Shown: piece after piece, positions 1 to 8,120 of the stretch
Numbering within the stretch: position 1 is the first letter of the stretch
Layout of the letters: each line of letters opens with the position of its first letter
Assembly (NCBI GenBank): GCA_900554225.1
Contig: USGH01000015.1
Location: 1 to 22,330, forward strand
Source of the DNA: an uncultured Eubacteriales bacterium
Lineage (GTDB): Bacteria; Bacillota; Clostridia; Oscillospirales; CAG-272
Length of the DNA: 22,330 nucleotides
Direction: 5' to 3'
Translations under genes and position numbers: made by a program
Notes under the pieces: generated by a model
Seen by the model: the letters and a program-made list of their open reading frames with translations, nothing else
Database searches by the model: none
Told to the model about the DNA's origin: nothing

Positions 1-1647
1 CGCCTGCTCTATATCATTTGCAGCTCCCGTTGTAACAGACTCAAACTTCAGCTCCTCAGCAGCACGTCCGCCAAGATATCCGACCAGCATAGCTTCCAGT
101 TCTTTCTGGGTATTCAGATATTTCTCTTCTTCCGGAACCTGCATCACATAGCCAAGCGCACCCATGGTACGCGGAACGATCGTGATCTTCTGTACCGGCT
201 CTGCGTTTTTCTGCAGGGCTGCGATCAGTGCATGTCCTACTTCGTGGTAAGAAACGATCCGTCTTTCTTCCTTGCTCATGATGCGGTCTTTCTTTTCTTT
301 TCCGACCAGTACAACCTCGACTGCGTCAAACAGATCCTTCTGGCAGACAGCCTTACGGCCGTTCTTAACTGCATTGATGGCTGCTTCGTTGATCATATTT
401 GCCAGATCGGAACCGACTGCTCCTGACGTTGCGAGCGCGATCTCCTGCAGATCCACGGATTCATCCATGCTGACATCCTTGGAATGTACCTTTAAGATAT
501 CGACACGGCCTTTCAGATCCGGCTTATCTACAATGATACGTCTGTCAAACCGTCCCGGTCTGAGCAGCGCCTTATCCAGAATTTCCGGTCTGTTGGTCGC
601 ACCCAGGATCAGAATACCCTTGGAGCTGTCGAAACCGTCCATTTCGGAAAGCAGCTGGTACAGTGTCTGCTCACGCACTACAATACCGCCGCCGTACTTG
701 CTGTCACGGCTCCGGCCGATCGCATCTATTTCATCGATAAAAATAATGCATGGCGCATTCTTTGTTGCTTCCTTAAATAAGTCTCTGACACGGGAAGCAC
801 CGACACCGACATACAGCTCGATAAAATCGGAGCCTGCCAGTGAGAAAAACGGTACATGTGCTTCTCCCGCAACTGCCTTAGCCAGCAGTGTTTTACCGGT
901 TCCGGGAGGTCCAACCAGAAGTGCACCCTTCGGGAGCTTTGCACCGATCTTTGTATATTTGCCCGGGTTGTGCAGAAAGTCCACCACTTCCTGCAGGGAT
1001 TCCTTTGCTTCATCTTCACCGGCGACATCTTTAAATGTAACACCCGTTTCTTTCTGGACATATACCTTTGCGTTTGATTTGCCGACACCGCCCATCATTC
1101 CGCCGCCCGACATCTTGCGGAACAGGAAGCTGAGCAGTACCCAAAGGATCACGATCGGCAGGACATAGGTCAGCAGGATCGATAAGATCCAGCTTGAATT
1201 GTCCGGGATCTCCTTACTGTAGGTGACATCATACTTATTTAAAAATGCAGGCAGCGAATCATCATTGACAAGACCTGTATAATACTTGACTTCCGGCTGA
1301 CTGTCATATCCACCGTAAAGTGCAAACGGGTTTCTGCTGCTTTCCGTCTTTTCCTGTGCCTTGTCCTGCTTTGGCGTGATCACAAGCTTATCACTCTTGA
1401 TGAGGACACTGTCTACCTTGCCATCCTCTACCATCTGCAGAAATTCATCATATGTGATTTCCTTGCTGGAGCTGTTTGATACAGAATTCATCAAAAAGCT
1501 CATGGAAAGCAGTGTGATCAGCGCTGCCACCAGAAGAAGCATAAAGCTCTGTCTTTTCTGCGGTCCTTTCTGATCATTTCCACCGTTTCCGTTATTATTT
1601 CCATTCCCACCATTGTTCTGCGGTCCCTGGTAATTCTGATTATCCAT
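1..1647 (-). CDS. ftsH: ATP-dependent zinc metalloprotease FtsH (partial, C-terminus outside window)
   Basis: This is the membrane-bound AAA+ protease that degrades misassembled membrane proteins and some short-lived cytosolic regulators. The visible 549 residues read through in one frame. An Asn/Gly/Gln-rich N-terminal tail precedes a first membrane helix at about residues 34-53. An extracytoplasmic domain follows, then a second helix at about 152-176 and a Gly/Met-rich linker. The AAA domain has Walker A GPPGTGKT (about 246-253, Lys252), Walker B IIFIDEIDA and the second region of homology ending LLRPGRFDRR. The peptidase zinc motif is HEVGH at 468-472; most family members have HEAGH, and Val is a tolerated change within HExxH. 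The start at 1647 is supported by a GAGGAG ribosome binding site a few bases upstream and by the promoter at 1686-1714. The reading frame runs off position 1, so about 60-90 residues are missing here. The gene is divergent from the DUF1846 gene. Confidence 0.97.
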   Translation of the reverse strand, partial: MDNQNYQGPQNNGGNGNNNGNGGNDQKGPQKRQSFMLLLVAALITLLSMSFLMNSVSNSSSKEITYDEFLQMVEDGKVDSVLIKSDKLVITPKQDKAQEKTESSRNPFALYGGYDSQPEVKYYTGLVNDDSLPAFLNKYDVTYSKEIPDNSSWILSILLTYVLPIVILWVLLSFLFRKMSGGGMMGGVGKSNAKVYVQKETGVTFKDVAGEDEAKESLQEVVDFLHNPGKYTKIGAKLPKGALLVGPPGTGKTLLAKAVAGEAHVPFFSLAGSDFIELYVGVGASRVRDLFKEATKNAPCIIFIDEIDAIGRSRDSKYGGGIVVREQTLYQLLSEMDGFDSSKGILILGATNRPEILDKALLRPGRFDRRIIVDKPDLKGRVDILKVHSKDVSMDESVDLQEIALATSGAVGSDLANMINEAAINAVKNGRKAVCQKDLFDAVEVVLVGKEKKDRIMSKEERRIVSYHEVGHALIAALQKNAEPVQKITIVPRTMGALGYVMQVPEEEKYLNTQKELEAMLVGYLGGRAAEELKFESVTTGAANDIEQA

Positions 1648-1685
1648 AATGTTCTCCTCGTCCGGCTTATTAAAAGCCTTCTATC

Positions 1686-1714
1686 ATTATATAGATTAAA
1701 AATACCAAAATCAA
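1686..1714 (-). promoter_or_regulatory. Probable sigma-A promoter of ftsH
   Basis: On the minus strand, TTGATT (1714-1709) and a perfect TATAAT (1691-1686) are separated by 17 bp. The start codon at 1647 lies about 38 bp beyond the -10 box, which leaves a short leader carrying the GAGGAG site. Confidence 0.75.
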
Positions 1715-1789
1715 TACGCTTTCTGTGAAATACTTGTGACCAGTTATGAAAGATTTATAAAATCCCCCATTTTTTACCTGATTTTCATA

Positions 1790-1818
1790 TTGATTTTGAA
1801 AAGCTTTTTTTGTATCAT
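1790..1818 (+). promoter_or_regulatory. Probable sigma-A promoter of the DUF1846 gene
   Basis: TTGATT (1790-1795) and TATCAT (1813-1818) are separated by 17 bp. The -35 hexamer is the same as that of the divergent ftsH promoter. It lies about 85 bp before the start codon. A second, weaker TTGTTC/TATATA-like possibility exists further downstream. Confidence 0.55.
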
Positions 1819-1902
1819 AGAAAAGTATTGTTCGTGTTATAAAACGCACAATGTATGTATATAGAAACGGTATATTTCAAATAAGAAGGGAAACAGGTTT
1901 TT

Positions 1903-3387
1903 ATGGCAAAAATCGGATTTGATAATGAAAAATATCTTCGTCTGCAGTCCGAAAAGATCAAGGAACGTATTGCAGCGTTCGGCGGTAAGCTTTACCTCGA
2001 ATTCGGCGGCAAGCTTTTTGACGATTATCATGCCTCCCGGGTTTTGCCGGGCTTCAAGCCGGACAGCAAGATCAATATGCTCGTACAGCTTAAGGATCAG
2101 GCAGAGATCGTTATCGTTATCAACGCAGAGGATATTGAAAAAAACAAGGTCAGAGGTGACCTCGGTATCACCTATGATCTGGACGTATTAAGACTAATCG
2201 ACGCATTCCGCGGATACGGCCTTTATGTCGGCAGTGTCTGCCTGACTCGTTTTAACGGTCAGCCCAGTGCAGTCGCCTATCAGAAAAAGCTTGAATCGCT
2301 CGGTTTAAAAGTGTTCCGGCATTATCCGATCCCCGGCTATCCGACCAACATCCGCACGATCCTGTCCGCGGACGGATACGGCAAAAACGAATACATCGAA
2401 ACGGAACGCTCCCTGATTGTCGTCACGGCCCCCGGTCCCGGCAGCGGCAAAATGGCGACCTGTCTGTCCCAGCTGTACCACGACAATCTGCGCGGGCTGA
2501 AATCCGGATACGCGAAATTTGAGACCTTCCCGATCTGGAATCTCTCGATCTCCCACCCGGTCAACATCGCCTATGAGGCCGCGACCGTGGACCTGGGCGA
2601 CGTGAACATGATCGATCCGTTCCATCTGGAAGCATACGGCGAAACGACTGTCAACTACAACCGCGATATTGAGATTTTCCCTGTTCTTCGGCAGCTCTTT
2701 GAAGGAATCTACGGCAAATGCCCCTACAAATCCCCGACCGATATGGGCGTGAATATGGCGGGATACTGCATCTACGACGACAAGGCGGTATCCGAGGCTG
2801 CCGGCATGGAGATCATCCGCCGGTACTACGACTGTCTTGTCAAGAAAACCAAGGGTACGATCGGCGTAGACACGATTTACAAGGCAGAGCTTTTGATGAA
2901 CCGTGCGGGGCTGACCGTGAACGATCGCAAAACGGTTCCTGCCGCACTCGATAAGGCTGCCGCAACGGATGGTCCCTGCGCCGCAATCGAACTGGAGGAC
3001 GGCACGATCGTCACCGGAAAAACCTCCGACCTCTTGGGCGCGTCCGCAGCGGTCCTTCTGAATGCCCTAAAGGTCTATGCCGGCATCCCGGACGAGATTC
3101 ACATGATCGCGCCCTCCATCATCGAGCCGATCTGCCGTCTGAAAACGGAGCATCTGGGCTGTCACAACCCGCGCCTCCATGCGGACGAGGTTCTCATTGC
3201 CCTGTCCATCTGTGCCGCAGACAACGAAAACGCCCGCCGTGCTCTCGATTGTCTGCCGCGCCTTATGAACTGCGAAGCGCACTCCACTGTTATCGTATCG
3301 CACGTGGATGCCGAAACGTTCCGCAAGCTCGGGATCCGGCTGACCTGCGAACCGATCTATGGCACAAAGAAGCTGTTCCATCGATAA
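1903..3387 (+). CDS. DUF1846 domain-containing protein
   Basis: The 494-residue length and sequence match the DUF1846 family (Pfam PF08903), which is common in Firmicutes and has no agreed function. The N-terminal start MAKIGFDNEKYLRLQ is typical of the family. So are YPIPGYPTNIRTILSADGYG and a Gly-rich loop GPGSGK at residues 178-183, followed by MATCLSQLYHD. The loop resembles a phosphate-binding loop, so nucleotide binding is possible but unproven. The start at 1903 is preceded by AGAAGGGA and is the first Met of the conserved region. The gene is probably monocistronic from the promoter at 1790-1818. Base composition rises inside the gene: sampled lines give about 46% GC over the first ~300 bases and about 58% after about position 2340. 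No frame disruption is visible. Confidence 0.9.
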   Translation: MAKIGFDNEKYLRLQSEKIKERIAAFGGKLYLEFGGKLFDDYHASRVLPGFKPDSKINMLVQLKDQAEIVIVINAEDIEKNKVRGDLGITYDLDVLRLIDAFRGYGLYVGSVCLTRFNGQPSAVAYQKKLESLGLKVFRHYPIPGYPTNIRTILSADGYGKNEYIETERSLIVVTAPGPGSGKMATCLSQLYHDNLRGLKSGYAKFETFPIWNLSISHPVNIAYEAATVDLGDVNMIDPFHLEAYGETTVNYNRDIEIFPVLRQLFEGIYGKCPYKSPTDMGVNMAGYCIYDDKAVSEAAGMEIIRRYYDCLVKKTKGTIGVDTIYKAELLMNRAGLTVNDRKTVPAALDKAAATDGPCAAIELEDGTIVTGKTSDLLGASAAVLLNALKVYAGIPDEIHMIAPSIIEPICRLKTEHLGCHNPRLHADEVLIALSICAADNENARRALDCLPRLMNCEAHSTVIVSHVDAETFRKLGIRLTCEPIYGTKKLFHR

Positions 3388-3442
3388 GCGATCGCCATCC
3401 ACAAAATCACATAAAATATGCCGCACAGCACTTTCCTTTTTG

Positions 3443-3473
3443 TTGCGAACATGATATAATGATTGTATATCAT
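3443..3473 (+). promoter_or_regulatory. Candidate promoter with overlapping inverted repeat before the transglutaminase-like gene
   Basis: TTGCGA (3443-3448) is 17 bp from TATATC (3466-3471); TATAAT at 3455-3460 is an alternative -10 with a poor -35. A perfect 8-bp inverted repeat, ATGATATA (3451-3458) and TATATCAT (3466-3473), straddles the element. This is the usual placement of an operator for a dimeric repressor. Confidence 0.4.
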
Positions 3474-3565
3474 ATTGCAACCTGGTGCTATGCGGCTTTT
3501 TCTATTTGCATCAGATTGCCGGGAAAGGAGCGCGGTATCCCCCGATCGGTACCGCCACACGTCAC

Positions 3566-4708
3566 ATGTCCCTCTGGTTATCCCTTGTTTTTCTGGGCGT
3601 CTCTGTCTGCGCCCTCCTCCTGTGTGCCATTTTTGTAAAGCAGAAGGCACTGAAAACCATTCTTGTTCTGCTCTGCGCCATAACGACGCTCTTTTTCGCC
3701 GGATACGCAGCCTTTCTGTTTCACCAAAGCGATGCGGAACGCGCGCCGGATGACGAAACTGCCGCTTCTGCCACCGATCCTGCCATCCTTGCCGAGGCAC
3801 ACGAGCGGGCAGATTCCCGGATCACACTTGCCCTGGAAGAAATCGCGCGTCTGCCCATGGATCCGGCAGCGGAACAGGACGTGAATCCGGATCCGTATCT
3901 GTCGTATCCCTTCGAATCGGTGTCCGCATACGATACGCTGACAGATGCGCAGAAAACGTTATATGACGAAATCCTCCCGAAAATCGCCGCAATCGAGGAC
4001 TTCACCTATCGTGCGGACGAATACGGCTACGACACGCTGGACGATCTGCTCATGGCGACCATGGCGATCGACACGGATTACCCCCGCTACGAGATGTACT
4101 ACACCGTCGTCGATGTGATGTCCGAGGATGGGATTATGACGGAGGCTCTGCGCTCGTTCTATTTCATGCCCGCGAACAGTGCCGTGGAAATGTCCTCCGC
4201 CACGGATAAGGAGGCTTTGCGCCATGAGCTTGCCGTATTTGACGCGGTATGCCAGCTGGTGGTGGACGCTATCCCGGAAAACGCGACGACGTATGACCAA
4301 TATCGCTTCCTCGCCGCCTATATTTCCCTTGTCACCCAGTACGACTACAATACAGTGGGGGGCAATCAGGTGGCAAACGCATACGGCTCCATTCTCGGCG
4401 GTTATTCCATTTGTCAGGGCTACTCGGTCGGATATGCGTATCTCTGTAGGCTGGCGGATCTGTGGTGCGGCGTGGTATCCGGCGAATCCCGTGAGGTATC
4501 GCACGCGTGGAATCTCGTGAAGCTCGCCTCCGGGACGTATCATGCAGACATCACCTGGTCGGACGATCGTGGATATTCCCCGAGCGAACCGGGATGGTAT
4601 GATTACTTCCTGCTGACACAGGAGGAGATCCTTTTCGATCACGACATCACGGACGGTACGGTCGCAAGCGGCATCGCGTACCCGAAGCCGTTTCCCGTTT
4701 ACGGCTGA
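3566..4708 (+). CDS. Membrane-anchored transglutaminase-like domain protein
   Basis: The predicted protein has 380 residues. Two hydrophobic segments lie close to the N-terminus (MSLWLSLVFLGVSVCALLLC and, after a short basic KQK turn, ILVLLCAITTLFFAGYAAFL). A large domain of about 320 residues follows. The C-terminal part has the transglutaminase-like papain-fold signature: Cys283 in YSICQGYS, His313 in SHAWN and Asp328 in YHADITW. These form a plausible Cys-His-Asp triad in the usual order and spacing. Such domains in bacteria act as proteases, peptidoglycan-linked hydrolases or cross-linkers, and the substrate here is unknown. With two helices the catalytic domain would be on the same side as the N-terminus; I cannot fix the topology. 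The start is uncertain. GTG at 3485 gives 27 more residues, and the only good ribosome-binding sequence (AAAGGAG, 3524-3530) is oddly far from ATG 3566. The 3' end overlaps the convergent MarR gene by 10 bp. Confidence 0.8.
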   Translation: MSLWLSLVFLGVSVCALLLCAIFVKQKALKTILVLLCAITTLFFAGYAAFLFHQSDAERAPDDETAASATDPAILAEAHERADSRITLALEEIARLPMDPAAEQDVNPDPYLSYPFESVSAYDTLTDAQKTLYDEILPKIAAIEDFTYRADEYGYDTLDDLLMATMAIDTDYPRYEMYYTVVDVMSEDGIMTEALRSFYFMPANSAVEMSSATDKEALRHELAVFDAVCQLVVDAIPENATTYDQYRFLAAYISLVTQYDYNTVGGNQVANAYGSILGGYSICQGYSVGYAYLCRLADLWCGVVSGESREVSHAWNLVKLASGTYHADITWSDDRGYSPSEPGWYDYFLLTQEEILFDHDITDGTVASGIAYPKPFPVYG

Positions 4709-5220
4709 TCCGCCTCTGTTCCCGGTGCCGGAGGAGCGGAGAGCGGCTTGGAGCACGCGTCTATGGATTTTGACGTGAACTCCTCAAAATCGGCAAACTC
4801 CTCTGCGTCCCCGAGAATTTTCTGTAGAATCTCACCAAACCGTTCGACCTGCTCCGTGGTAAAATGCTTTTCGTTTTCCCGGATGAAGGCGCGGAAGCTG
4901 TCCTCATACAGATGGATATAGCGGTAGTATTTCTCTGTAAGCGTGAGCCGCCATTCCCGCTTGTCGTCCTCGGATGGACTTTTCTCCACGTATCCCTTCT
5001 GCTCCAGCGAATGGATCTTATACGTCGCATTGGAGCGGGATATGCCAAGAAAATCCGCAAACTCGCTGATCGTCGGCTTGTCGAGCGCATGGATCACATC
5101 CACGGCAAAGACCTCCATTGCGGTCAGGCTGCCCTCCCGTTCCCGGACGACGGCGAATATCCGTTTGTAAAAATGCAGACGCAGGAGATTGGTGATCTGC
5201 AGCAGTTCTTCTTCCAGCAT
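4699..5220 (-). CDS. MarR-family transcriptional regulator
   Basis: This 173-residue protein has the MarR winged helix-turn-helix layout. An N-terminal dimerisation helix comes first (about 1-30). The HTH at about 50-79 contains TISEFADFLGISRSNATYKI with SLEQKGYVEK after it, and the wing SPSEDDKREWRLTLT spans 81-95. The C-terminal dimer helices reach about residue 145. An extra Ala/Pro-rich tail (SAPPAPGTEADQP) ends inside the convergent transglutaminase-like gene. ATG 5220 is preceded by CGGAGT at suitable spacing. It acts in the cytoplasm as a DNA-binding dimer. An inverted repeat over its own -10 box suggests autoregulation. Its ligand and other targets are unknown. The neighbouring transglutaminase-like gene, whose promoter also carries an inverted repeat, is a candidate target, although the two repeats are not the same sequence. 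Confidence 0.9.
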   Translation of the reverse strand: MLEEELLQITNLLRLHFYKRIFAVVREREGSLTAMEVFAVDVIHALDKPTISEFADFLGISRSNATYKIHSLEQKGYVEKSPSEDDKREWRLTLTEKYYRYIHLYEDSFRAFIRENEKHFTTEQVERFGEILQKILGDAEEFADFEEFTSKSIDACSKPLSAPPAPGTEADQP

Positions 5221-5241
5221 GGGTATGACTCCGTTCGATTT

Positions 5242-5285
5242 TACAATATCCTACACATTGTACCATGAGCGTTCGTGAAAGTCAA
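5242..5285 (-). promoter_or_regulatory. Promoter of the MarR-family gene with candidate operator
   Basis: On the minus strand TTGACT (5285-5280) and TACAAT (5262-5257) are 17 bp apart. The -10 box is one arm of a perfect 6-bp inverted repeat with TACAAT at plus-strand 5242-5247, with 9 bp between the arms. The repeat covers the -10 and the likely transcription start, which fits autorepression by the MarR protein. Confidence 0.6.
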
Positions 5286-5349
5286 CCGTTCCGCCATTTT
5301 TTCACAAAGGAGCGCGTATCGTTTTCACAAGGATTTTTCCATTTTCCTC

Positions 5350-5378
5350 TTGCACTCTCCGGCGATTTGTTGTATACT
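5350..5378 (+). promoter_or_regulatory. Promoter of the HAD-PHP operon
   Basis: TTGCAC (5350-5355) and TATACT (5373-5378) are separated by 17 bp, about 35 bp before the HAD start codon. A short CCGGC/GCCGG inverted repeat (5359-5363 and 5383-5387) flanks the -10 box. It may be an operator or chance. Confidence 0.7.
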
Positions 5379-5413
5379 GAATGCCGGAATCTATGGAGAA
5401 AGCAGGGAGAGCA

Positions 5414-6052
5414 ATGTACGACAGCATTTTATTCGATTTGGACGGTACGCTTTGGGACGCGACCCACGTTACCGCGAAGATCTGGCCAACCGTTCTGGCG
5501 TGCCATCCGGAGGTACACCGCACCATCACCGAAGCGGATGTGCAGGCATATATGGGACGAACCAACGAGGAGCTTGCCTCCCTGCTCTTTCCCGATCTGC
5601 CGTATGACAAGGCGTTGGGACTGATGATGGAATCCTGTGCGGTGGAAAATGAGCTGCTTCTCGCACACGGCGGCAAGCTGTACCCGGAAATTCCCAAGGT
5701 GCTTGCGGCTCTGTCCGCGCACTACCCGCTTTTTATCGTGTCGAACTGTCAGTCCGGCTACATTGAAGCGTTTCTCACCCACCACCGGCTCGGGAAATAC
5801 TTTCGGGATCACATCAGCTCCGGCGACACCGGAAAAAAGAAAGCGAACAACATCCTGCTTCTGCGGGACAAGCACGATCTACAATCCTCTCTCTATGTCG
5901 GCGATACCCGTTTCGATGAGGACGCCGCGCGCGCGTCCGGCTGCGATTTCTGCTATGTGACATGGGGATTCGGCAGCGTATCTGCCCCCGATTACACCTG
6001 CCGTACGCCTATGGAGCTTTGTTCCCTGCTTATAAAGGAGGAAATACGATGA
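5414..6052 (+). CDS. HAD-superfamily hydrolase (phosphoglycolate-phosphatase-like)
   Basis: This 212-residue protein has all four HAD motifs. Motif I is FDLDGT with nucleophile Asp8 and acid/base Asp10. Motif II is Ser110 in VSNCQ, motif III a Lys in the 141-143 run, and motif IV GDTRFDED starting at Gly163. The helical cap between motif I and motif II places it with the HAD-IA group of small-molecule phosphatases. The substrate cannot be read from sequence. I prefer ATG 5414 because MYDSILFDLDGT is the canonical N-terminus and GGGAG lies just upstream. The in-frame ATG at 5381 would add 11 residues and falls next to the -10 box. The stop overlaps the start of the PHP gene (ATGA), so the two proteins are probably translationally coupled and may act in one pathway. 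Confidence 0.92.
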   Translation: MYDSILFDLDGTLWDATHVTAKIWPTVLACHPEVHRTITEADVQAYMGRTNEELASLLFPDLPYDKALGLMMESCAVENELLLAHGGKLYPEIPKVLAALSAHYPLFIVSNCQSGYIEAFLTHHRLGKYFRDHISSGDTGKKKANNILLLRDKHDLQSSLYVGDTRFDEDAARASGCDFCYVTWGFGSVSAPDYTCRTPMELCSLLIKEEIR

Positions 6053-6855
6053 TTTTTCAGAATTTACATACCCACACGATCTTCTCCGATGGGAAGAACA
6101 CCCCCGTTGAGATGATCGAATCCGCCATTGAGAAGGGTTTTGATGTGCTTGGCTTCTCGGATCACAGCCCGATGCCCTTCCCCTGCTCCTGGAACGTACC
6201 TCTCGCACGGATCCCGGAATATCGCGAAACGATCCGTTCTCTTGCCGCCGTCTATCGGGACAAAATCGAGATCGCACTCGGACTGGAGGTGGATCGATTC
6301 ACACTGCCGCTTACGGATCGGTACGACTACACCATCGGCAGCACGCATTATCTCTATAAGGACGGCGTATATCTGGAGATCGACCACAGTCGGGAACGAC
6401 AGGAAGCCTCCATTCGCGAACATTTTTCCGGTGATGCCATTGCCTATGCGCGCCACTACTGGGAAACGGTCGCCGACTGCATCCGGATCCACCGCCCGAA
6501 TATTGTGGGACACGTGGATGTGATCACAAAATTCTCCCTCATGCCGGAGGACGATCCGCAATACCGCGCACTTGCCCTGGAGGGCGTCGATGCACTTTTG
6601 CCCCTGTGCGATCTTTTTGAGGTGAACACCGGTGCCATTTCCCGCGGATACCGCACCATACCCTATCCCGCAGACTGGCTGATCCACCATCTCGCATCCC
6701 GCGGCGCACGATTCACGCTCTCCTCCGACTGCCACAACGCGCCGGATCTCGACTGTCACTACCGGGAATCGCTTGCCATGCTTCAGGCAAATGGCGTACA
6801 TACACTCTGGCAGTACCACGGCGGCAGCTTTTCGGAATACAAAATCGAGGAATGA
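6049..6855 (+). CDS. PHP-domain phosphoesterase, histidinol-phosphatase (HisJ)-like
   Basis: This 268-residue protein of the PHP family has metal ligands in the expected order: His7 and His9 in LHTHT, Asp14, His39 in FSDHS, Glu80 in GLEVD, His100 in GSTH, His155 in GHVD, and Asp227 with His229 in SDCH. Length and motif spacing match stand-alone HisJ-type enzymes that remove phosphate from L-histidinol phosphate with a trinuclear metal centre. Other histidine genes are not nearby, so the real substrate may differ. ATG 6049 is preceded by AAAGGAGG and overlaps the HAD stop codon. An upstream in-frame start at 5962 would lie deep inside the HAD gene and is rejected. The unidentified beta-rich protein follows after 33 bp. 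Confidence 0.9.
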   Translation: MIFQNLHTHTIFSDGKNTPVEMIESAIEKGFDVLGFSDHSPMPFPCSWNVPLARIPEYRETIRSLAAVYRDKIEIALGLEVDRFTLPLTDRYDYTIGSTHYLYKDGVYLEIDHSRERQEASIREHFSGDAIAYARHYWETVADCIRIHRPNIVGHVDVITKFSLMPEDDPQYRALALEGVDALLPLCDLFEVNTGAISRGYRTIPYPADWLIHHLASRGARFTLSSDCHNAPDLDCHYRESLAMLQANGVHTLWQYHGGSFSEYKIEE

Positions 6856-6888
6856 TTCCGCACAAATACACATTTCAGGAGGTGTCCC

Positions 6889-7917
6889 ATGCAGCACATC
6901 CCCAAACCGGTATTCTCCGGGTATTTTAACACCGGACATTGTCAGGGCATTGCCGTGGATCCGGTGCGTCGGTACATCTATTATTCGTTTACGACCGCCA
7001 TTGTCAAAACGGACTGGGAGGGCAATCTCATCGGCAGTGCGTACGGTCTGCTCGGTCATCTCGGCTGCATCGATTTCTGTGACACGGACGGCAAGGTCTA
7101 TGGCTCCCTCGAATACAAAAACGATGCGATCGGTCGCGGGATTCTCGCCCATCTGGGAAAAGACGCCGTGGAGGATGCGTTCTATATTGCGATTTTCGAC
7201 GTAGACAAGCTCGATCGTCCCGATATGGACGCAGTATCCGACGGGATTATGACCGCGGTATGGCTCCGGGACGTGGTGGGGGATTACAAGGCGATCCTCC
7301 CGGACGGCACGGCGCATCGCTATGGGTGCAGCGGTATTGACGGACTGACGGTCGCTCCTGCTTTCGGCGGATCGGTCGCAGACGCATGTGTATACGTGGC
7401 GTATGGCATATACGGAGACGTACATCGGACGGACAACGATCATCAGGTGATTCTCTGCTACGACCGTGCGTCGCTTGCCGGCTATGCCAAACCGATCCGG
7501 CAGGACGCCATGCACCAAAGCGGTCCCGAAAAACCGGATCACAAGTACTTTCTCTACACGGGAAATACCGTCTATGGCGTGCAGAATCTCGAATACGACG
7601 CGGCAAGCGGAAATTTCTACCTCTGCGTCTATGCCGGACAAAAGCCTGCGTTCCCCAATCCGCCGATGTTCGTTGTCGATGGACACAAAATGCCGGTCGT
7701 GCAGCCGCTCATCGGACTTTCGGAATCGGGAGAGACGCTCTCTCTGACCGCAGATACCGGCTTGACCGGCTTATCCTTCCCCCACGGCTCGACGGGCTTT
7801 TATGCGTATGGAGACGGGCAGTTTGCCATATCCATAGATGGTCACACCCCGGAGGGATATTACACAAACGTCGTGCCATACCGCTATGTTGACGGTACGT
7901 TTGTGCCTGTGACATGA
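6889..7917 (+). CDS. Conserved hypothetical beta-rich protein
   Basis: I do not recognise a named family for this 342-residue protein. It has no signal peptide and no membrane segment, so it is probably cytoplasmic. Several short beta-type units contain Gly-Asn/Asp turns and aromatic strands, for example GIAVDPVRRYIYYSF, GVQNLEYDAASGNFYLCVY and GSTGFYAYGDGQFAIS. This suggests a beta-propeller-like fold but does not prove one. The start is well fixed by AGGAGGTG seven bases upstream. It lies 33 bp after the PHP gene with no terminator between, so it is the third gene of the HAD-PHP operon. That context hints at metabolism of, or sensing of, a phosphorylated or sugar-like compound; this is inference only. 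An antisense open frame of 540 codons overlaps it and the PHP gene and is considered a shadow. Confidence 0.75.
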   Translation: MQHIPKPVFSGYFNTGHCQGIAVDPVRRYIYYSFTTAIVKTDWEGNLIGSAYGLLGHLGCIDFCDTDGKVYGSLEYKNDAIGRGILAHLGKDAVEDAFYIAIFDVDKLDRPDMDAVSDGIMTAVWLRDVVGDYKAILPDGTAHRYGCSGIDGLTVAPAFGGSVADACVYVAYGIYGDVHRTDNDHQVILCYDRASLAGYAKPIRQDAMHQSGPEKPDHKYFLYTGNTVYGVQNLEYDAASGNFYLCVYAGQKPAFPNPPMFVVDGHKMPVVQPLIGLSESGETLSLTADTGLTGLSFPHGSTGFYAYGDGQFAISIDGHTPEGYYTNVVPYRYVDGTFVPVT

Positions 7918-7955
7918 TCCGGTGGATTTCTCCATATCTTTTTGTATATAAGCTC

Positions 7956-7984
7956 TGGACAAGACATGAGAAATATGGTACAAT
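7956..7984 (+). promoter_or_regulatory. Promoter of the oxidoreductase gene
   Basis: TGGACA (7956-7961) and TACAAT (7979-7984) are separated by exactly 17 bp. Transcription would begin near 7991, which gives an unusually long leader of about 165 nt before the oxidoreductase start codon. Confidence 0.65.
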
Positions 7985-7992
7985 TGGGAAAA

Positions 7993-8075
7993 CGCCCATA
8001 CGGGAAGGCTCTGCTTGCAGGTCGTTTGTGCCAAAATTCCGAGAACCAGAGCTTTTTTGCACAAGCGGATGGGCG
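7993..8075 (+). ncRNA. Candidate structured 5' leader with attenuator-like hairpins
   Basis: A perfect 7-bp closing helix, CGCCCAT (7993-7999) with ATGGGCG (8069-8075), begins almost at the predicted transcription start. Inside it, GCTTG (8013-8017) can pair with CAAGC (8062-8066). GCTCTG (8008-8013) can pair with CAGAGC (8047-8052) directly before six T residues (8053-8058), which is a terminator-like hairpin. TTGTGC (8027-8032) can pair with GCACAA (8059-8064), which would break that terminator. Mutually exclusive pairings of this sort are typical of attenuators and riboswitches. I cannot assign it to a known RNA class. Confidence 0.4.
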
Positions 8076-8120
8076 GCATATCCCTTTGGAGAAAATCGCT
8101 TTTGTCGGGGAGGTTTTCCG

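Noticed and set aside
272..1168. Plus-strand open frame of 298 codons
   Set aside because: It is the complement of the AAA and linker regions of ftsH, is Ser/Pro/Thr-rich, and has no ribosome binding site.
6064..7686. Antisense open frame of 540 codons across the PHP and beta-rich genes
   Set aside because: It has no ribosome binding site, no recognisable domain, and it spans two well-supported sense genes and their gap. Codon bias of the sense genes explains the lack of stops.
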